Source of the DNA: Janthinobacterium sp. FW305-129
GTDB lineage: Bacteria; Pseudomonadota; Gammaproteobacteria; Burkholderiales; Burkholderiaceae_D
Reading direction: 5' to 3'
Assembly (NCBI RefSeq): GCF_020858115.1
Contig: NZ_JACYMM010000008.1
Location: 161,004 to 225,003 of the forward strand
DNA: 64,000 nucleotides
Positions 27,376 to 35,511 of this stretch are shown here, one piece after another; within the stretch, counting starts at the first letter, position 1, and the number at the start of each line of letters is the position of its first letter. The notes below the pieces were generated by a model. That model was not told the origin of the DNA. It worked only from the letters and a program-made list of their open reading frames with translations, and did not search any database. The position numbers were made by a program, and so were the translations under genes.

Positions 27376-28272
27376 ATGCCCCCCACTCCCCTACGCGCGC
27401 TGGCCCTGGGCCTGCTGCTGGCCGGTCATGGTTCACCGGCGCTGGGCACGCCGCCGACGCCCGGCTGCGACGTCTGCGCTGCCTGGAATGCCGACCAGGC
27501 GCCGTTCCGCATCTTCGGCAATACCTATTATGTGGGCGTGAAAGGCCTCAGTTCCGTGCTCATCACCTCGCCGCAGGGCCACGTGCTGATCGACGGAGGC
27601 TTGCCGGAATCGGCACCCAAGATCATCGCCAATATCGGTGCGCTGGGTTTCCGCATCGAGGACGTCAAGCTGATACTCAATTCGCACGGCCATATCGACC
27701 ATGCGGGCGGCCTGGCAGAACTGCAGCGGCGCAGCAATGCGCTGGTGGCCGCCAGCCCGTCGGCGGCGCTGGACCTGGCGTCGGGCGAAGTGGGGCCGGA
27801 CGACCCGCAATACCACGCGCTGCCCAAGTACCCGCCCGTGAAGGACATGCGTCTGGCGCGCGACGGCGGCCAGTTCAACGTCGGCCCCATCAAACTGACG
27901 GCGCATGCCACGCCGGGCCACACGCCCGGAGGCCTGAGCTGGACGTGGGAATCATGCGACGGCCCCCGCTGCCTGAACATGGTCTACGCGGACAGCCTGA
28001 ACGCCGTCTCGCGCCCCGGCTTCAAGTTCAGCGCCAGCAGCGAGTATCCGAACGCGGTGGATGATCTGCGCCACAGCTTCGAAACGCTGGAAAAGCTGCC
28101 CTGCGACGTGCTGATCTCCGCCCACCCGGAAGCGTCGCAGCTGTGGGAACGGCTGGAAGCGAGCGCCACGGCCGGCAGCGAGGCCTTTGTCGACCCGCAG
28201 GCCTGCCACGCCTATGTGGCGGCGGCGCGCACCTTGCTCGAGGCGCGGCTGGAGCAGGAAAAACAGCAGTAA
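27376..28272 (+). CDS. subclass B3 metallo-beta-lactamase, THIN-B-like
   Basis: 298 residues. After a signal peptide ending near ALG, the mature part has the B3 zinc ligands: H104-G-H106-I-D108-H109 in LNSHGHIDHAGG, H182 in TPGHTPGG and H250 in ISAHPE. SSVLITSPQGHVLIDGGL and NMVYADSLNAVSRPGF also fit B3 enzymes. It hydrolyses beta-lactams including carbapenems in the periplasm. A B3 enzyme named THIN-B is known from Janthinobacterium lividum; this gene is probably its relative, but I could not align them. It stands alone without mobile-element signs and has the local base composition, so it appears chromosomal and resident. Confidence 0.85.
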   Translation: MPPTPLRALALGLLLAGHGSPALGTPPTPGCDVCAAWNADQAPFRIFGNTYYVGVKGLSSVLITSPQGHVLIDGGLPESAPKIIANIGALGFRIEDVKLILNSHGHIDHAGGLAELQRRSNALVAASPSAALDLASGEVGPDDPQYHALPKYPPVKDMRLARDGGQFNVGPIKLTAHATPGHTPGGLSWTWESCDGPRCLNMVYADSLNAVSRPGFKFSASSEYPNAVDDLRHSFETLEKLPCDVLISAHPEASQLWERLEASATAGSEAFVDPQACHAYVAAARTLLEARLEQEKQQ

Positions 28273-28318
28273 GCTTGCCAAAGCGCTTGTCAACCGTGCA
28301 TGCTGGCGCGGCGCGGAT

Positions 28319-28332
28319 CTGCTAATCTGGCG
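28319..28332 (+). promoter_or_regulatory. extended -10-like element before META lipoprotein gene 2
   Basis: CTGCTAATCTGGCG carries TGnTAATCT, like an extended -10 box, 26 bp before the start codon. It differs by one base from the element before the paralog at 17911. Confidence 0.4.
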
Positions 28333-28357
28333 CCATTCATTTGAAGAAGGAAATGCC

Positions 28358-28837
28358 ATGTTCAATATCGCCAGACTGATCCCCCTCGCCGCCATCGTCG
28401 CCATCACCGCCGGCTGCGCGCAAACGCCCGTGCGCAGCGACGCTGCCGCCGCCGCGCCAGGCGCCACCTCGCCCGCCAAGCCGGCGCCGGCGCTGACGGG
28501 CACGCAGTGGAAGCTGAAGGAACTGAAGGGCAAGAAGATCGCGCGCAAGGCGCCCGAGCAGCGCGAAGTGACCCTGCTGCTGGCCGAAGGCCGCGCCAGT
28601 GGCCATAGCGGCTGCAACCAGATGATGGGCGGCTACACCAGCGATGGCGTCAGCACCCTGGCCTTCGGGCAGATGGCCGGCACCATGATGATGTGCCAGC
28701 CGCAGGACATGGACCTCGAACGCCTGCTCCTGACCACCCTGGGCGAAGTCAATGGCTACCGCTACGCGGACCAGGAATTGCTGCTGCTGAAGGATGGCGT
28801 GCCCGTGGCGCGGTATGAAGCGCTGACGGTGAAGTAA
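28358..28837 (+). CDS. META-domain lipoprotein (HslJ-like), copy 2
   Basis: 159 residues from the ATG behind GAAGGAA. The signal ends in a lipobox (AITAGC). After a Pro/Ala-rich linker of about 25 residues comes the META domain: TQWKLKELKGKKIA, ASGHSGCNQMMGGYTSDGVSTLAFGQMAGTMMMC, LERLLLTTLGEVNGYRY and LLLLKDGVPVARYEAL. It aligns by eye along its length with the protein at 17911, so the two are paralogs. It follows the beta-lactamase gene by 85 bp but has its own upstream element. A perfect hairpin lies just downstream. Confidence 0.85.
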   Translation: MFNIARLIPLAAIVAITAGCAQTPVRSDAAAAAPGATSPAKPAPALTGTQWKLKELKGKKIARKAPEQREVTLLLAEGRASGHSGCNQMMGGYTSDGVSTLAFGQMAGTMMMCQPQDMDLERLLLTTLGEVNGYRYADQELLLLKDGVPVARYEALTVK

Positions 28838-28871
28838 GGTTTTTGCAAAGCCAGGCGCCACGCCAAAGCTG

Positions 28872-28899
28872 TGGGGTCAGACCGCCGGGTCTGACCCCA
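28872..28899. repeat. perfect 12-bp inverted repeat with GGGGTCAGACC arms
   Basis: TGGGGTCAGACC and its exact complement enclose a four-base loop (GCCG). It sits between two convergent genes and could end transcription from both sides, although it lacks a T-tract. Palindromes with this GGGGTCAGACC core recur as dispersed intergenic elements in related genomes, from memory; copy number here could not be checked. Confidence 0.7.
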
Positions 28900-28934
28900 G
28901 CCTTAGCTCTGGGCTTACTCCCCTTTCGCCACAC

Positions 28935-29888
28935 CTAATCGTTACGCATCTGCGCCTGCGATACATTGCTATTCGCTGGCACGCTCTGCGTCAGCCACAC
29001 ATTCCCCCCGATGGTCGATCCCGCGCCGATGGTGATGCGCCCCAACACGGTCGCGCCCGCGTAGATGACCACGTCGTCCTCGACGATGGGGTGGCGCGGC
29101 GTACCCTTGATCAGCGCGCCGGATGCATCGGCTGGAAAACGCTTGGCGCCCAGGGTGACGGCCTGGTACAGACGCACACGCTGGCCGATGATGGCCGTCT
29201 CGCCGATCACCACGCCCGTGCCATGGTCGATGAAGAAGGAGGCGCCGATGTGCGCGCCCGGGTGGATGTCGATGCCCGTCAGGGTGTGCGCGATGTCGGC
29301 GATCAGGCGCGCCAGGAAAGGCGCACCGAGTAAATGCAGGCGGTGCGCCAGGCGATGGTACAGAATGGCGATGGTGCCCGGATAGCACAGCATGATCTCG
29401 GCCACCGAGGTGGCGGCCGGGTCGCCCGCGTAGGCGGCCTGCACGTCCGACACCAGCAGGGCGCGGATGTCGGGCAGGCTGGCGGCGAACGCCCGCGTGA
29501 TGTCGCGCGCCTGCTGCGCCAGGGCCGCATCGTCGCTGGCGCCGTTCTGTTCATCGCCAGCCGGTACGGCGTGAGCCGGAGCGGAAAACAGCAAGCCGCG
29601 CCGCACCTGCTCGCTGAGGCGGTTCAGGGTGGTGTTCAGGGTGTCGCCGACAAAATAGTCGATGCTTTCATCGGTCAGATTCGGCCGTCCGTAGTGGGTG
29701 GGGAACAAGGCGGCTGACAGGCCGTTGACGATGGTGGTCAAGGCTTCGCGCGACGGCAGTTCGCGCACCCTGCCGTTATGGCGGATCTTGTGCTTGTCCT
29801 CACGCGAGCTGCGCAAGGCCTGGATCACGGGTCCCAGGTTCCACTGGGCCGTGTCGTCGGCGGGCGCCGCGGGATAAATGCTGTGCAT
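28935..29888 (-). CDS. serine O-acetyltransferase, EpsC/SrpH-type
   Basis: 317 residues. The N-terminal half is helical (RSSREDKHKIRHNGRVRELPSREAL, then a SATase-like domain with PGTIAILYHRLAHRLHLLG). The C-terminal half is a hexapeptide left-handed beta-helix with the serine acetyltransferase signatures GIDIHPGAHIG, FIDHGTGVVIGETAIIG and VRLYQAVTLGA. It makes O-acetylserine, the carbon acceptor for sulfide in cysteine synthesis. The C-terminus lacks the usual Ile ending that cysteine synthase binds, ending instead in QAQMRND. The position near sulfur genes and a shared upstream motif support a sulfur role. Confidence 0.87.
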   Translation of the reverse strand: MHSIYPAAPADDTAQWNLGPVIQALRSSREDKHKIRHNGRVRELPSREALTTIVNGLSAALFPTHYGRPNLTDESIDYFVGDTLNTTLNRLSEQVRRGLLFSAPAHAVPAGDEQNGASDDAALAQQARDITRAFAASLPDIRALLVSDVQAAYAGDPAATSVAEIMLCYPGTIAILYHRLAHRLHLLGAPFLARLIADIAHTLTGIDIHPGAHIGASFFIDHGTGVVIGETAIIGQRVRLYQAVTLGAKRFPADASGALIKGTPRHPIVEDDVVIYAGATVLGRITIGAGSTIGGNVWLTQSVPANSNVSQAQMRND

Positions 29889-29978
29889 GGCGTATCACTT
29901 CCAGAAAATGGCAAACAGGCCGGGTCGCCCCAGCTTAGCGGTGACGGCAAGCGATGCAAACGAAGAATTTCAAGATTG

Positions 29979-29999
29979 CATATGCAAAAAACGCATATG
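29979..29999. promoter_or_regulatory. 7-7-7 inverted repeat upstream of the serine acetyltransferase gene
   Basis: CATATGC and GCATATG flank a 7-base A-rich spacer, 91 bp ahead of the acetyltransferase start and 79 bp ahead of the divergent efflux gene. The minus strand of this site contains the same 14-mer found between ssuE and the SfnB-like gene. It looks like a LysR-type or other dimeric regulator site. Confidence 0.5.
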
Positions 30000-30077
30000 G
30001 ATGGCAAACCGCCGCGGCACCGGACCCGATTCCAGCCACTAGCGTAAAATGACGGACTAACAAAAACACTCTTCAAC

Positions 30078-31265
30078 ATGACTAAATTATTAACCTGGAT
30101 TTTGGCGGGCCTGGCGATGGTCGGACCGCTTGCAATTGACACCTATCTGCCGTCTTTCCCCGCCATCACGCAAGATTTCAATGCCAGCCCCCTGCTGGTG
30201 CAGCAAACCCTGAGCTTTTTCCTGTTCACGTTCGCCTTCATGATGCTGTTTTACGGCACCCTGTCCGATTCGTTCGGCCGCCGTCCCGTGATTCTCGTCT
30301 CGCTGGTGCTGTATGTGATCGCCTCCGTGGGCGCCGCGCTGGCGCCGTCGCTGGGCTGGCTGCTGGCCTGGCGCGTGCTGCAGGGGCTGTCGGCGGGCGC
30401 CGGTTCCGTGATCGGCCGCGCCATCGTGCAAGACCGCTATTCGGGCGCCGCCGCGCAAAAAATCCTCTCGCACATCATGATGGTGTTCGCGCTGGCGCCG
30501 GCCATCGCCCCCGTGCTGGGCGGCTGGCTGCAGGTCAGCCTGGGCTGGCGCTGGATCTTCTGGTTCCTGACGGCTTTCGGCGTGCTGATGTTCGTCGTCG
30601 TCTGGCGCGCGCTGCCGGAAAGCTTGCCGAAGGAGCAGCGCCACGCCTTCCACCTGGGCGACATCGCCGTCAATTACTGGAAAGTGCTGTGCCACCGCCA
30701 GTTCCTGCTGCTGTCGACGGCCATCGGCGCGGCCTTCGGCGGCTTCGCGCTGTACATCGGCTCGGCCGCCTACTTCATCATCAACATCCTGCACCTGCCG
30801 GAGACGGCCTTCGCCTGGCTGTTCATTCCTTTGATCAGCGGCATGGTGTTCGGTTCGGCCCTGTCGGCGAAAATCGCCCACCGCTACAGCCAGCGCCAGA
30901 TGATCTGGGCCGGCTTCATCCTGATGCTGGTCGCCGCGCTGGCCAACATCGGCTACAACTATGTCTTTGCCGCCGAAGTGCCATGGGCCGTGCTGCCATT
31001 GTTCTTCTACTCGTTCGCCCTGTCCATCGCCATGCCGCCGATGACCCTGATGGCCCTGAACCACTTCCCCAACAACAGCGGCCTGGCGTCGTCGATGCAA
31101 TCGTTCATCCAGATGCTGCTGTTCGCGCTGGTGTCGGGCCTGGTGGCGCCGCTGCTGTTCGACAGCGCGCTGAATCTGGCGTATGGCGTGATGGCGGGGC
31201 TGCTGGTGAGTTTGGTTTGCTGGGTGTTTGCGCAGGGCAAGAAAGCGGAAGTGGTCAAGCAGTAA
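30078..31265 (+). CDS. Bcr/CflA-family multidrug efflux MFS transporter
   Basis: 395 residues with about twelve membrane segments. The first helix contains PLAIDTYLPSFPAI, a Bcr/CflA hallmark, and MFS motif A appears as GTLSDSFGRRPVIL. AWRVLQGLSAGAGSVIGRAIVQDRY is also typical. Members export bicyclomycin, chloramphenicol, sulfonamides or cysteine by proton antiport; E. coli Bcr exports cysteine, which is of interest beside a serine acetyltransferase gene transcribed away from the same gap. The substrate here is not determined. Confidence 0.9.
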   Translation: MTKLLTWILAGLAMVGPLAIDTYLPSFPAITQDFNASPLLVQQTLSFFLFTFAFMMLFYGTLSDSFGRRPVILVSLVLYVIASVGAALAPSLGWLLAWRVLQGLSAGAGSVIGRAIVQDRYSGAAAQKILSHIMMVFALAPAIAPVLGGWLQVSLGWRWIFWFLTAFGVLMFVVVWRALPESLPKEQRHAFHLGDIAVNYWKVLCHRQFLLLSTAIGAAFGGFALYIGSAAYFIINILHLPETAFAWLFIPLISGMVFGSALSAKIAHRYSQRQMIWAGFILMLVAALANIGYNYVFAAEVPWAVLPLFFYSFALSIAMPPMTLMALNHFPNNSGLASSMQSFIQMLLFALVSGLVAPLLFDSALNLAYGVMAGLLVSLVCWVFAQGKKAEVVKQ

Positions 31266-31392
31266 CTTTTACAGCGGATTTTTCAGGACGGGGGCACCTG
31301 AAAAACGTTCAGGACAAGGCGCCGTGCCGCAGGCAGTACGCTAGTACGGCCAGGCACGGCAACGCAGTCATGGACGTTTTCTCAGGCGCTCC

Positions 31393-31689
31393 TCAAGGCC
31401 AGGGGGCTGGCGTCACATCCAGATATTGCGCCCCGCCCTGCTCCGGTTCCGCCGCATGCTGCTGCGCCGGCTGGTTCAAGGAACCTGCCGGCGAACGCAA
31501 ACTTAATATCTCCTTGCGCGTCTCGACGAAGTCTGCGGAACTCAAGGGATGCTGCTGGTCGGGCCAATGGCTGACGGCCCATTCCTGCAAGGCCTCAAAA
31601 CGCCGCCACAGTTCCGCGATGAATTCGCGGCGCGCTTCTTCCTGCTGCTGCGGCGTCTTTTCCATTACTTCGCTGATATTGACTTCCAT
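31393..31689 (-). CDS. small hypothetical protein
   Basis: 98 residues if started at the ATG at 31689, which has GAGGGA six bases ahead; another ATG two codons earlier abuts that site. The sequence is helical and charged (EKTPQQQEEARREFIAELWRRFEALQEWAVSHW) with a Pro/Gln-rich C-terminal tail. No signal peptide or membrane segment. I do not recognise a family. It lies between the efflux gene (convergent) and the AhpD-like gene on its own strand. Confidence 0.55.
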   Translation of the reverse strand: MEVNISEVMEKTPQQQEEARREFIAELWRRFEALQEWAVSHWPDQQHPLSSADFVETRKEILSLRSPAGSLNQPAQQHAAEPEQGGAQYLDVTPAPWP

Positions 31690-31766
31690 GGCCATTCCCT
31701 CGCTGACAGTGTCTTGCCAGACTACGCAGGGACAGGCCAGGCGTCTGTTCGCGAACGAACACACAG

Positions 31767-32207
31767 TTATTCGGGCATCTTGCGGAAACCCACGGCCAGG
31801 CGGTTCCAGGTATTGATGGAGCCGATGGCCAGGGTGACGTTGACCATTTCTGCCGGCGTCAATTGTTCCGCCAGCGCCGCGTACACGTCATCGGGCGCCT
31901 GGCTTTGCGGCAGCAGGGTCAGCGCTTCCGTCCAGGCCAGCACGGCCCGTTCGCGCGGCGTGAAGAACGGCGTTTCGCGCCAGACGGACACGGCATACAG
32001 GCGGCGCTCCGTTTCGCCCGCCTTGCGCGCATCGCTCGTGTGCAGATCCACGCAAAAAGCGCAGCCATTGATTTGCGAGGCGCGCAGGCGGATCAGCTCG
32101 AGCAGCGAATGTTCCACGCCCAGTTTGGCGATCGCCGCTTCCAGCGCATACATGGCCTTGACGGCGTCGGGCGAAGCTTGCGTGAAGTCGAGTCGTTGCT
32201 GTGTCAT
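31767..32207 (-). CDS. carboxymuconolactone decarboxylase/AhpD-family protein
   Basis: 146 residues from ATG at 32207. The core is LLELIRLRASQINGCAFCVDLHTSDARKAG, with the CxxC plus following His of AhpD-type alkylhydroperoxidases. Then FTPRERAVLAWTEALTLL and INTWNRLAVGFR complete the all-helical unit. It probably reduces peroxides using the Cys pair. It is transcribed divergently from a MocR regulator, 103 bp apart, an arrangement commonly seen where the regulator controls the AhpD-like gene. Confidence 0.88.
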   Translation of the reverse strand: MTQQRLDFTQASPDAVKAMYALEAAIAKLGVEHSLLELIRLRASQINGCAFCVDLHTSDARKAGETERRLYAVSVWRETPFFTPRERAVLAWTEALTLLPQSQAPDDVYAALAEQLTPAEMVNVTLAIGSINTWNRLAVGFRKMPE

Positions 32208-32310
32208 GATGTATTCCTTGATAATGAGAGATGCGCCATTGTAGAAGCGCGAATAACGCACGCGGCAGGCCAATCCCGCCGAAAAACGGCAGACCACCTA
32301 CAGATACTCC

Positions 32311-33783
32311 ATGGAATTACATATCCTGATCGACGGCACGCGCGACCTGGGCGGCCAGCTGTACCGCCAGCTCAGCGCAGCCATCCGCTCGGGCCGCCTG
32401 ACGGACGGCCAGCAATTGCCGCCTTCGCGCCTGCTGGCCAGCCAGCTGGGCCTGTCGCGCAAGACGGTGTCCGACGTGTATGACAAGCTCGGCTATGAAA
32501 AGCTGCTGGTAGGAAAAGTCGGCGTGGGCAGCTTCGTGCAGACGCCGCATGCCTCGCCGCAGCGGCGCCATGCGAGCACGCCGCTGGCCAGCGCGCAGCG
32601 CATCGCCCGCTGGGAAGCGACGCCCACGCCCCTGCGGCGCGCCAGCCAGGAAGAGCCGGCGCGCTACGCCTTCATCGGCGGACGCGCCACGCCAGCGCAT
32701 TTCCCGCAGGATGCATGGCGCGCCTGCATGCTGCATGCGCTGCGCCAGAGCGGCCAGGCGCGCGGCCGCTACGGCCCCGTGGAGGGTTTGCCGGCCTTGC
32801 GCGCGGCGATTGCCGGTCATGCAGCCTTCAGCCGCGGCATCCATTGCACCGAGGAGCAAGTACTCGTCACCAGCGGCGCGCAGCAAGCCTTGCACCTGCT
32901 CGCGCTGACCCTGCTGGAACCGGGCGACACGGTTGCCGTGGAAGAACCCGGCTATCCGGTGGCGCGCGCCGTGTTCGCCAGCCTGGGCGCGCGCGTGGTG
33001 GGCATCGAAGTGGACGAGGATGGCCTTGTCGTCGCGCAAATCCCGGACGGCACGCGCTTGATCTATGTCACGCCCGCCCATCAATTTCCGCTCGGCATGC
33101 CGATGAGCCTGGCGCGCCGCCATGCCTTGCTGGAACGGGCGCACCAGCTGGGCGCCATCATCATCGAAGACGATTACGACAGCGCCTTCCGCTACGAAGG
33201 CCGGCCCGAGGATTCCCTGCAAAGCATGGACCGCTATGGCGTCGTCGCCCACGTGGGCAGCTTTTCCAAGATCATGCTGCCGGAATTACGCCTGGGCTAT
33301 GTTGTGCTGCCGCAAGCCCTCGTGGCCGCCATGCAGACGGTGAAATACCTGAGCGATTGCCACACGGCCAGTCTGAGCCAGCATGCGCTGGCCAGGTTCA
33401 TCCTGGACGGCCATTTGCTGCGGCATATCCGCCGCTGCCATGACATTTATGCGAGGCGCCGCGAGCGGCTGCTGCACTGGTTCAACGGCCCCTTGGCGCC
33501 GTGGTTCCGCCTGGTGCCGGCCAGCGCCGGCTTCCACGTGGCGGCGCTGGCGCAGGCACCGCTCGATATCGCCGAATTGCTGCGCCGGGCACGACTGGCC
33601 GACGTCAGCCTGTATGCGCTGGCCAGCTTTTACCACGGCCCCGCCCGCCACGAAGGCCTGTTCCTCGGCTATGGCGCCATCGACAAGCTCGATATCGACA
33701 CGGCGCTGGCCAGGGTGCTGGCGATCCTGCAAGAGATGGCGCCCTTGCCACTCAGCGGGGTTGCCAGCGATAGTGCCCCGTGA
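32311..33783 (+). CDS. MocR/PdxR-family transcription regulator (divergent from AhpD-like gene)
   Basis: 490 residues. The winged helix (GQLYRQLSAAIRSGRLTDGQQLPPSRLLASQLGLSRKTVSDVYDKL, quoted here only as the span of residues 12-57) is followed by an aminotransferase-like domain from about 115. The latter has EDDYDSAFRYEGRP and the PLP Lys in GSFSKIMLPELRLGYVVLP. It should bind PLP and control the AhpD-like gene on the other side of the shared promoter region. Its 3' end overlaps the DUF1287 gene on the opposite strand by 32 bp. Confidence 0.88.
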   Translation: MELHILIDGTRDLGGQLYRQLSAAIRSGRLTDGQQLPPSRLLASQLGLSRKTVSDVYDKLGYEKLLVGKVGVGSFVQTPHASPQRRHASTPLASAQRIARWEATPTPLRRASQEEPARYAFIGGRATPAHFPQDAWRACMLHALRQSGQARGRYGPVEGLPALRAAIAGHAAFSRGIHCTEEQVLVTSGAQQALHLLALTLLEPGDTVAVEEPGYPVARAVFASLGARVVGIEVDEDGLVVAQIPDGTRLIYVTPAHQFPLGMPMSLARRHALLERAHQLGAIIIEDDYDSAFRYEGRPEDSLQSMDRYGVVAHVGSFSKIMLPELRLGYVVLPQALVAAMQTVKYLSDCHTASLSQHALARFILDGHLLRHIRRCHDIYARRRERLLHWFNGPLAPWFRLVPASAGFHVAALAQAPLDIAELLRRARLADVSLYALASFYHGPARHEGLFLGYGAIDKLDIDTALARVLAILQEMAPLPLSGVASDSAP

Positions 33784-34345
33784 TCGGATAGCTGAATAAA
33801 ATATTTTCCTCGCGCGCGCCCTCGCCGATGTTGTGGATGATCAGCGGCACGCCGCTCCACGACTGCTTGTCGCTGACGATGCCGATGTGCGTGAGGTTGC
33901 GCGGCAGGCGCCAGGTGACGATGTCGCCCGCGCGGTAAGCACTCGCTTGCGTGGCTGGAGGCAGGCTGGTGCCGTGGCGGGCAAAGTAGGTGCCCAGATT
34001 CGGCACGCGCCGGTGGTCGATATTGCGGTCCGGCCCCTTCATCTGCCAGCGTCCCTGCTGCTGGTACACCTGCCATGCCTTGCGCATGTCTTCGTGCACC
34101 AGCACCTGCAAATCCTGCCCCAGCTGGCGGTAGGCCCGAACGACCACGTCCGTGCACACGCCCCGCTCCAGCGGCACGTCGCCGCCCGGATAGGCCAGGC
34201 GTTCATAGCGCGGGTCGTACTGCACCGTCACGCCCACCTGGCTGCGGGCGGCGGCAACGAGGGCTTGCGGGCTGGCAGGGGCTGCCGACGCCAGCATGGG
34301 TGCCAGGGCAAGCATCACGGTAAAAAGCGGTTTGATTGGCATCAA
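33752..34345 (-). CDS. DUF1287 family periplasmic protein (NlpC/P60-like)
   Basis: 197 residues with a signal peptide ending ASAAPA. The mature part has RGVCTDVVVRAYRQLG (Cys), THIGIVSDK (His) and LIIHNIGEGAREENILF, giving the Cys-His arrangement of an NlpC/P60-type amidase fold. Related E. coli YijF is uncharacterised. The role may be in peptidoglycan or peptide hydrolysis; this is inference. It stands alone and ends by running 32 bp into the convergent MocR gene. Confidence 0.8.
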   Translation of the reverse strand: MMPIKPLFTVMLALAPMLASAAPASPQALVAAARSQVGVTVQYDPRYERLAYPGGDVPLERGVCTDVVVRAYRQLGQDLQVLVHEDMRKAWQVYQQQGRWQMKGPDRNIDHRRVPNLGTYFARHGTSLPPATQASAYRAGDIVTWRLPRNLTHIGIVSDKQSWSGVPLIIHNIGEGAREENILFSYPITGHYRWQPR

Positions 34346-34404
34346 CGTCGGGGCTTGAGTGTAAATGCCAACTTTACCGCAGCGGCAGGAAAAACGCCGT
34401 ACGC

Positions 34405-34740
34405 TTAGACGGTCGACAGCTGCGCCAGGTGGCCAGGGAAATCCACGGCCGGGCCGGCCGCATTGACGGTGTCGAAATAATCATGCCAGCCCGTGGCGGC
34501 GATACCGGCCAGCAAGGCGTCCAGTGCCGCCTCGTCCGGGAAGCGCCAGACCGCATAAAATTGCTGGGCAGCCGCATGCAGCTTGCCGCCGTCGATGGCG
34601 CCCATGGCCAGCGCTTCGGCGCCGCTGCCCGACAAGGCCGCCATGCCGGCGCCCACCGTGGCGAAATACGCCAGGCGCGCGGCGCCATCGAGGGCCAGCC
34701 AGGCCGGTTTCGGGCTGTACAGCTCTAACAGATAATGCAT
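34405..34740 (-). CDS. uncharacterised small protein of the marR-alkD operon
   Basis: 111 residues, beginning MHYLLELYSPKPAWLAL. A beta strand, helical middle and a QQFYAVWRFPDEAALDALLAGI segment suggest a ferredoxin-like alpha/beta barrel as in YCII or NIPSNAP-type proteins, but I cannot place it in a family. The start is 24 bp after the AlkD-like gene and GGAGAA precedes the ATG, so it is probably the third gene of the MarR-led operon. Confidence 0.7.
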   Translation of the reverse strand: MHYLLELYSPKPAWLALDGAARLAYFATVGAGMAALSGSGAEALAMGAIDGGKLHAAAQQFYAVWRFPDEAALDALLAGIAATGWHDYFDTVNAAGPAVDFPGHLAQLSTV

Positions 34741-34764
34741 GTTTTCTCCTTCGGTGATGAATGA

Positions 34765-35511
34765 TCAAGCCAGCGAGCGCTGGGCGCGCTTGCAGATGCG
34801 CTGTGTGGCGGCATTGGGACTTTCCAGCAGCCATTGCGCGCACAGGCTGCGCACCCAGTCCGGCTGGCTCTTGGCTGCATCGTTGAGCCAGTTGGCCACG
34901 GAATCCTGCACGTAGACGGCCGGGTCGGCGCGCAAGGGCTGCAACAGGGGCAAGGCCAGCTGCGGCTGCTCTTTTAACTGGGCGATATGCGCGCACCACA
35001 CGCCGCGCGGGCGCAGCGCTTCGCAGGCAAAGCGGCGCAGGCGTTCCGACGGATCCGCCGTCCACGGCGCCAGCAGCGCGATGGCGTCAGACAGATGCTC
35101 GGCCAGACGGGGCCGCAGCGCCAGCCAGGCCCATTCGCGCACGCCGAAGTGGCCATCGTCGGCCAGCGGCCGCATGGCGGCCAGCTGTTGCGGCAAGGTC
35201 AAGCCGGGTTGGTCGGCGATGGCAAAGCAGGCCCAGCCGCGCACCGTGTCGGAAACATGGCCTTGCAATTGCGCCAGATCAACGTTGGCATCGAGCAGCA
35301 ATTGCCCAGCCAGCAGCATGCGCTTGGTGATACCCTCGGCGGCCTGGGCCCGCATTTGTTCCAGCCGTGCCCCGCCGATAGCGGGCACGGCGGCAGCCAG
35401 CAACTGGGCAAAATCGATGGCCAACCCTTCCGTCAGGGTGGTGCTGGCCACCATTCCCTGGTTCAGCAGGGCCAGGCGGGCGGGAGCGATATCGGCGACG
35501 CCACGGCTCAT
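34765..35511 (-). CDS. AlkD-like HEAT-repeat DNA alkylation repair protein
   Basis: 248 residues of repeated antiparallel helices: SDTVRGWACFAIADQ, DDGHFGVREWAWLALRP, DPSERLRRFACEALRPRGVW and DPAVYVQDSVANWLNDAAKSQPDWV. This pattern matches the AlkC/AlkD HEAT-like fold that recognises alkylated bases. The catalytic pocket cannot be confirmed from inspection. The start overlaps the marR stop by four bases, so expression is tied to that regulator. Confidence 0.75.
   Translation of the reverse strand: MSRGVADIAPARLALLNQGMVASTTLTEGLAIDFAQLLAAAVPAIGGARLEQMRAQAAEGITKRMLLAGQLLLDANVDLAQLQGHVSDTVRGWACFAIADQPGLTLPQQLAAMRPLADDGHFGVREWAWLALRPRLAEHLSDAIALLAPWTADPSERLRRFACEALRPRGVWCAHIAQLKEQPQLALPLLQPLRADPAVYVQDSVANWLNDAAKSQPDWVRSLCAQWLLESPNAATQRICKRAQRSLA

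Noticed and set aside
31297-31313. Hairpin CCTGAA/TTCAGG between the Bcr-type and small hypothetical genes
   Set aside because: Six weak base pairs and no T-tract; not enough for a terminator.
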